Assembly (NCBI RefSeq): GCF_014212055.1
Contig: NZ_JACJVO010000024.1
Span: forward strand, 186,001-250,000
Direction: 5' to 3'
From: Cohnella zeiphila
GTDB taxonomy: Bacteria > Bacillota > Bacilli > Paenibacillales > Paenibacillaceae
DNA length: 64,000 nucleotides
A program made the translations under genes and the position numbers. Positions 60,091-64,000 of the stretch are shown here, piece after piece. Positions within the stretch are counted from its first letter, which is position 1; every line of letters starts with the position of its first letter. Below the pieces are notes generated by a model that saw only the letters and a program-made list of their open reading frames with translations, searched no databases and was not told the origin of the DNA.

Positions 60091-60440
60091 GGGTTGACCA
60101 CCACCTTGTCCAAAATTAAATACTGCTGCCCGCCCTGCCAGCGAAGGAGAATGACCTGGTCTCCGCCGTTCAGTCCTTCTCGTATGACGACTTTCTCGGC
60201 CAGCGCCGCTCCTGTCGTTCCTGAGGCACCGTCGTCCGTGTACGTGTGGGAATGAGACAGATCGAGTTCATAGCGCGTTAGCGATTCCGGAACAATTAAA
60301 AAATCCGCATCGAGCGTAAACCGTTGATCAACGTTTACCTCTAGCGGATCCGATTGGGTCACCGTCCCAAAAAGGAGGGACGTGGGACTGGATGCCGTGA
60401 CCGCGTCGACGGCAGCCTTTTTAATGGCTTCAAGCATCAT
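60087..60440 (-). CDS. xkdR: Phage protein, XkdR (DUF2577) family
   Basis: The 117-residue beta-rich protein has the DUF2577 pattern with SPTSLLFGTVTQSDPLEVNVDQRFTLDADFLIVPE and the closing VILLRWQGGQQYLILDKV. In PBSX the equivalent gene lies in the same position, between XkdQ and XkdS. The family carries an OB-fold-like domain thought to form part of the tail spike. Confidence 0.88.
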   Translation of the reverse strand: MMLEAIKKAAVDAVTASSPTSLLFGTVTQSDPLEVNVDQRFTLDADFLIVPESLTRYELDLSHSHTYTDDGASGTTGAALAEKVVIREGLNGGDQVILLRWQGGQQYLILDKVVVNP

Positions 60441-61408
60441 ATCACCTTCAATGTAATGGACATGGTGTGCTCGGCGCCGTCGAAGCTGTGCTTGACTTCT
60501 TCGACCATCACTAGGTTAGCGATGCCGAGCGACTTGATGACGATCGGCAAGTACATGCCGGCGCGAACCCGGATGTCTCCGACCGCATCCAGCTTCAGCG
60601 CGCGCTGCTCGCGATTTTTGAGGGCGAGAAGCTGGGCAAGCATCTCGTTGATCTGCGCAGCGTTCAAATCATCGTCTATGCTCTGATAGAGCTGGAGTAT
60701 GCCCCATCTGCCCATATTCGGATTTACGGGAGTCTGGTAAGGAGTGTGTTTGCCGGTTTGCTTGTCGTCCCGGTAGAGCTTGATTCGGTTGTACGTGTCG
60801 CTGTCGATATCCTCGCTGTAGTCGTAACCGGTCAACAGACTTCCGTCGCCAATGTAAAACTCGGCGTTAAAATCGCGAACGCGGCGAAGCGAGAGTGCAC
60901 CGAAGTCGTCGAAAAAAACGAAAAACTGACCTGCCCTGCCAAGCGTCAGCGTATTCGCCTGTTCGATGATATCAAGCAACGTCTGAGCGTCTGCGTTCAA
61001 TTTGGGAATTCGGTAGCCCGTGCTGTCGATGCGCCCCACCTTGAGTTGGAAGTCCGCCGCGATTCGTTTGATAATGTCTCCCGTCTCCATGTTTTTGAAA
61101 GAGTACGTGTCCTTGTTGAGCAAATACCGAACCTGGTCATAGGCGCTCACGCTGATCTCCTGATCCGCATTCTGGCCGAGCTTGAATACATAGCCGTAAA
61201 ATACGTTGGTCCCGTCAAAACGGAACCGCACGATGTCGCCGTTGTTGATTGTGAATTGCTTGTCTTGGGTAATCCCGTCATTGACGATCTTGAATTCCAG
61301 CGATGCGGGCTTGCCGACGCGCGAAGTTGTCCAGGAGATGCTCTCGGCGATGGAGGAGAGGTCCCAGACGTTGCCGTTTTTATTGTCGATCAGCAGTTCA
61401 ACCGCCAC
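60437..61408 (-). CDS. xkdQ: Tail hub/spike protein, XkdQ (YqbQ) family
   Basis: The 323-residue protein resembles late-control-gene-D-type hub proteins: a beta-rich N-terminus (NGNVWDLSSIAESISWTTSRVGKPASLEF), a YDQVRYLLNKDTYSFKNMETGDIIKRIA segment, and a C-terminal part with RAGMYLPIVIKSLGI. It forms the central hub connecting tube to spike. It overlaps the LysM gene by 11 bp. Confidence 0.92.
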   Translation of the reverse strand: MAVELLIDNKNGNVWDLSSIAESISWTTSRVGKPASLEFKIVNDGITQDKQFTINNGDIVRFRFDGTNVFYGYVFKLGQNADQEISVSAYDQVRYLLNKDTYSFKNMETGDIIKRIAADFQLKVGRIDSTGYRIPKLNADAQTLLDIIEQANTLTLGRAGQFFVFFDDFGALSLRRVRDFNAEFYIGDGSLLTGYDYSEDIDSDTYNRIKLYRDDKQTGKHTPYQTPVNPNMGRWGILQLYQSIDDDLNAAQINEMLAQLLALKNREQRALKLDAVGDIRVRAGMYLPIVIKSLGIANLVMVEEVKHSFDGAEHTMSITLKVI

Positions 61409-62081
61409 TGCCTGTCACCGCCGGCAGCTTCAGCGTCTGGCCGATTTTTAACGATTTGACCTGAGCGTCGCTGATCTTGTTCAACTTCTGAATCTCTTTC
61501 CATCGCGAACCGTCCCCCAATGTCATCTGGGCAATCTTCCACAACGAATCTCCGGAGACGACGGTGTAGGTCTTCGGCGGAACTCGGTCGTCCGGCCGCT
61601 TCGGCGCCGACTTGGTTACGGTTGCCGCTCCGCCTGACGATTTAACGGTCGGCTTCAGGGCGGAGTAGAAGCGATATTCCTTCAGCTTAAGAGAATACTC
61701 GATATCTCCCGCCGCCCCGGCCCGTTCCTTCCATTCGAACGACTCGATGCTGGCCGCCGTGTTGACTTCCATGGTGGAACCCCTGTATACGAATCGAATC
61801 GGCCATTTGGACTCCCACCAGCGCATAATGTAATCGACATAGGCTTTCGGGTGAAGCAAGACCGTCGCGGTCACGAACGGATAATTCTGCGCCGGAAAAA
61901 AGCTATCGATCGTGTACTCGGCAAGATTGCGGTCCTTGATGACGTTGATTTTACCGAGACCGTACACGTCGTGTCCGGCTCCGTCCCCGCCCATGCTGAC
62001 TCCAATCTCCTCCGGCAGCACCGGGAGGTCGAAGCCCTCTTCTTGACTGTTCCAGCTCAGCCAAATGCCATACGCCATCAA
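61398..62081 (-). CDS. xkdP: LysM-containing tail protein, XkdP (YqbP) family
   Basis: The 227-residue protein ends in a LysM domain (YTVVSGDSLWKIAQMTLGDGSRWKEIQKLN...LKIGQTLKLP, about 175-222), which contacts peptidoglycan during injection. The N-terminal half has the XkdP pattern AYGIWLSWNSQEEGFDLPVLPEEIG. Two ATGs open the gene and overlap the tape-measure stop. Confidence 0.92.
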   Translation of the reverse strand: MMAYGIWLSWNSQEEGFDLPVLPEEIGVSMGGDGAGHDVYGLGKINVIKDRNLAEYTIDSFFPAQNYPFVTATVLLHPKAYVDYIMRWWESKWPIRFVYRGSTMEVNTAASIESFEWKERAGAAGDIEYSLKLKEYRFYSALKPTVKSSGGAATVTKSAPKRPDDRVPPKTYTVVSGDSLWKIAQMTLGDGSRWKEIQKLNKISDAQVKSLKIGQTLKLPAVTGSGG

Positions 62082-63808
62082 CCGTACACCCCCTGAGCCG
62101 ACGATGCGATCTGTTCGTGCAGCCTGTCCGAAATGTTGGCGATGATCTCGTCCACCGAACGGCCGTCCTGCCGAACATGTGTATCTCCGAAGGAAAGAGA
62201 AGGCTGCAACGTGACGAAGTTCTGAATGTTCTTCATCTCCGCCAGCTCGCGCATCGTTTTCAAGTCCTCGGAGGAGACGTCGACCGAATCGTTGATCTTG
62301 CCGACCTCGTTCACCTTGTTGATATCGGACAAGGGGGTTCCCGGCAGTTTGATGTCCTCATAAGGGTTCTTGGGGAGAGCGGGAGGTTTCTGCTGGTCTG
62401 TCATTTTCCCCATCTTTCCCAACGAGTCGAGGCCTAGTTTCTTCTTGATATTATCGACATTGAAGTTTTCGGTAAAGTTGGCTGCCGCGTCAAACGTTCC
62501 GGTTATGCCCTTCTGCATCTCGGCTTTCAACTTGCTGCTATCCACCTTCTCAAGTTGGAGATCGACATCGACGGATAATCCCAGGAAGTTTCCCACAGCA
62601 TGAATGACTTTGTTGATCCCCGACAGCAGCAGGTTAATCGCATCAATCGCTCCATTTACGAAGCCTGTAATGACGTCGATAATCCAACCGGCCGCTTGAG
62701 CAATGATTTCGCCTAACGACCTGAACGTGTTCGCGACATAGTCGCGAACAGGCTGCAAAGTGGCGATCAAGGCCAGAAGCGCCGTGATCAGACCGACAAT
62801 CAATCCGATCATGAAAGGGATCGGATTCGCCCACATGGCCATGTTAAGGCCCAACTGAATCGCGGTTGCCATCGTCACTACCGCGCGATAGGCGGCGACG
62901 AGCCCCGTCCAGATGGCTTGAGCGGCGCTGACCGCAAGCAAAATCCCATAGTATGCGCCAAAGGCGGCTACGATTCCAATGACGAGCGGAGCGATAACCG
63001 GAAGCGCATATAAGAATGCGTCCCACATTCCTTGGGCGATGCCTTGGACAAAGGAGATTCCCTGTCCGATCATTTCAAATGCCCAGTTGAAAAAGTCAAC
63101 GATCCCTTGAACAACCTGTTGAGCCGAGATACCGAGGCTGTCAAGGTAAGTTAGGATTAAAGTGATAACGCCCATAACGGCCAGCATCGGCAGTGCATTC
63201 GAGACCGCCTGAATGCCGCCGGTCAACCCGCTGAACAGGCCTTTCCCTTGATCCTTGTTCAACCCGGAGATGAGTTGCCCGATCGAATCGGTCACCTTCC
63301 GAATAGGCTCGCTCGCCTCATTGAACTGAGAGACCCACTCCGCTGTTTTGTCCTTCGCCTTTGTGATCGCTTGTTCAAAGCTTTTTGCAGCGTTCATGCC
63401 TTCGGTTAGCGCCTTCGGTAGAGACGGCGCCGTGGCTTGTGCCCCGTCTCCGCCCTGACTCCCGGAGTTAAGAGCATCCGTCATCTTCTGGCCGGGGCTT
63501 GCGCTGGCCGCCTCCGAAACGACGGGACTGTTGTCCTTCAACGCGCTTTGGCCGGAAGCGCCAAGCCGGGTCATCAACTGAGCCGTTGCCGCATAAGACT
63601 GGCGCGTCTGGTCTGCAACGGCCAACACCTTTTGCTGCAATTGCAATTGCGTCTTGGTGCTGTCGTTAGCCAGGTTGAGATGGAATGCGGCATTCGCAAT
63701 CGAATCCGACCATGGAGCAAAGTCGACGGCCTTGCTGATAGATTGGATGGAATCGAGCCGGGATAAGAACGAATCGAACACTTTCAACCCCATGCTGACG
63801 GTCGCCAT
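62078..63808 (-). CDS. Phage tail tape-measure-like protein
   Basis: ATG 63808 is preferred (GAGGTG 9 nt upstream) over a GTG four codons earlier. The 576-residue protein has an N-terminal coiled-coil-rich part, a membrane-rich middle (LPMLAVMGVITLILTYLDSLGI, LIVGLITALLALIATLQPVRDY) and a C-terminal region ending LHEQIASSAQGVYG. It sits where XkdO sits in PBSX, upstream of xkdP. At 576 residues it predicts a rather short tail, near 85-90 nm by the usual residue-to-length rule. Confidence 0.82.
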   Translation of the reverse strand: MATVSMGLKVFDSFLSRLDSIQSISKAVDFAPWSDSIANAAFHLNLANDSTKTQLQLQQKVLAVADQTRQSYAATAQLMTRLGASGQSALKDNSPVVSEAASASPGQKMTDALNSGSQGGDGAQATAPSLPKALTEGMNAAKSFEQAITKAKDKTAEWVSQFNEASEPIRKVTDSIGQLISGLNKDQGKGLFSGLTGGIQAVSNALPMLAVMGVITLILTYLDSLGISAQQVVQGIVDFFNWAFEMIGQGISFVQGIAQGMWDAFLYALPVIAPLVIGIVAAFGAYYGILLAVSAAQAIWTGLVAAYRAVVTMATAIQLGLNMAMWANPIPFMIGLIVGLITALLALIATLQPVRDYVANTFRSLGEIIAQAAGWIIDVITGFVNGAIDAINLLLSGINKVIHAVGNFLGLSVDVDLQLEKVDSSKLKAEMQKGITGTFDAAANFTENFNVDNIKKKLGLDSLGKMGKMTDQQKPPALPKNPYEDIKLPGTPLSDINKVNEVGKINDSVDVSSEDLKTMRELAEMKNIQNFVTLQPSLSFGDTHVRQDGRSVDEIIANISDRLHEQIASSAQGVYG

Positions 63809-63839
63809 TTCACGATTCACCTCTTTTCCCCGAAAAATA

Positions 63840-63868
63840 GAGCGCCTCTCCTGGAGGAGAGGCGCCGT
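63840..63868 (-). terminator. Hairpin between tail chaperone and tape-measure genes
   Basis: GCGCCTCTCC pairs with GGAGAGGCGC with a short loop. No T tract follows on the minus strand, so it is more likely a stabilising or attenuating structure than a full terminator. Confidence 0.5.
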
Positions 63869-63890
63869 CCGTGCTCCCCGCGATGCGGGA

Positions 63891-64000
63891 CTAACGAGCC
63901 TTCTTCCGGCTCTTTCTCTCTTGCTCGACGCGGATGTCGATCATGGCGAAGATCGCCGCCTTTTCGCGGCGACTCATCTTTACCAGCTCGTGAGGCAAAA
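63891..64000 (-). CDS. Partial CDS, C-terminus of a phage tail assembly-chaperone-type protein
   Basis: The last 35 codons of a gene that runs off the right edge. It reads LPHELVKMSRREKAAIFAMIDIRVEQERKSRKKAR, a basic helical end like that of the small protein found just before the tape-measure gene in PBSX-type tails. It may be the frameshift-extension part of the tail assembly chaperone; the upstream part is needed to tell. Confidence 0.55.
   Translation of the reverse strand, partial: LPHELVKMSRREKAAIFAMIDIRVEQERKSRKKAR

Overview
The window looks like a chromosomal segment of a high-GC member of the Paenibacillaceae (Paenibacillus or Cohnella type). The grounds are about 58-60% GC by eye, strong AGGAGG-type ribosome binding sites, ABC sugar importers paired with YesM/YesN-type two-component systems, an S-layer protein with SLH domains, a yjlC-ndh pair behind a Rex-like site, and a PBSX-type phage tail module. 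No rRNA, tRNA or CRISPR array was seen. All family assignments come from reading motifs; no database search was run.

Layout. 1-7.6 kb: a partial gene, a tandem hairpin repeat, and a carbohydrate ABC importer with its own sensor kinase and AraC-type regulator. 7.7-18.9 kb: a compound inverted repeat, then mostly single genes (APH-like kinase, DUF1284, LipL-type octanoyltransferase, PepT, alkyltransferase-like protein, MraY paralogue, hotdog thioesterase, MFS/ArsR pair, yjlC-ndh, Fur-box-preceded siderophore-binding lipoprotein). 19-25.2 kb: a second, fully collinear sugar importer with kinase and regulator. 25.2-28.9 kb: a phosphonate-type ABC importer behind a probable PhoP-box promoter. 29-36.8 kb: NlpC/P60 hydrolase, SRPBCC/ArsR operon, MFS, nitroreductase, secreted beta-propeller, MarR, catalase. 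37-39.3 kb: an FAD oxidoreductase and an ECF41 sigma factor with a perfect match to the ECF41 promoter upstream. 39.4-47.6 kb: chemoreceptor, branched-chain aminotransferase/LysR pair, Crp/Fnr regulator, a second copy of the compound repeat, a gene remnant, flavohaemoglobin behind a class II CRP-like site, isochorismatase-fold hydrolase, and a REC-BTAD regulator. 47.7-52.1 kb: a very large SLH surface protein.

The most unusual locus is 52.3-55.8 kb. A ComQ-like isoprenoid-synthase-fold enzyme with two DDxxD motifs sits directly upstream of a small NHLP-leader-type precursor peptide whose last residue is tryptophan. A multi-membrane-span histidine kinase converges on this pair. Two tiny overlapping reading frames with a strong RBS, the second very rich in tryptophan, lie divergently on the other side. 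This arrangement recalls ComQXP, but with a RiPP-type precursor in place of ComX. It is my main candidate for an undescribed system; the functional reading is inference.

55.8-64 kb: a contractile-tail (PBSX xkd-like) module on the minus strand. Tape measure, LysM hub, baseplate and fibre genes look intact, but the lysis end has collapsed to fragments, so this is a decaying prophage or a domesticated tail-like particle.
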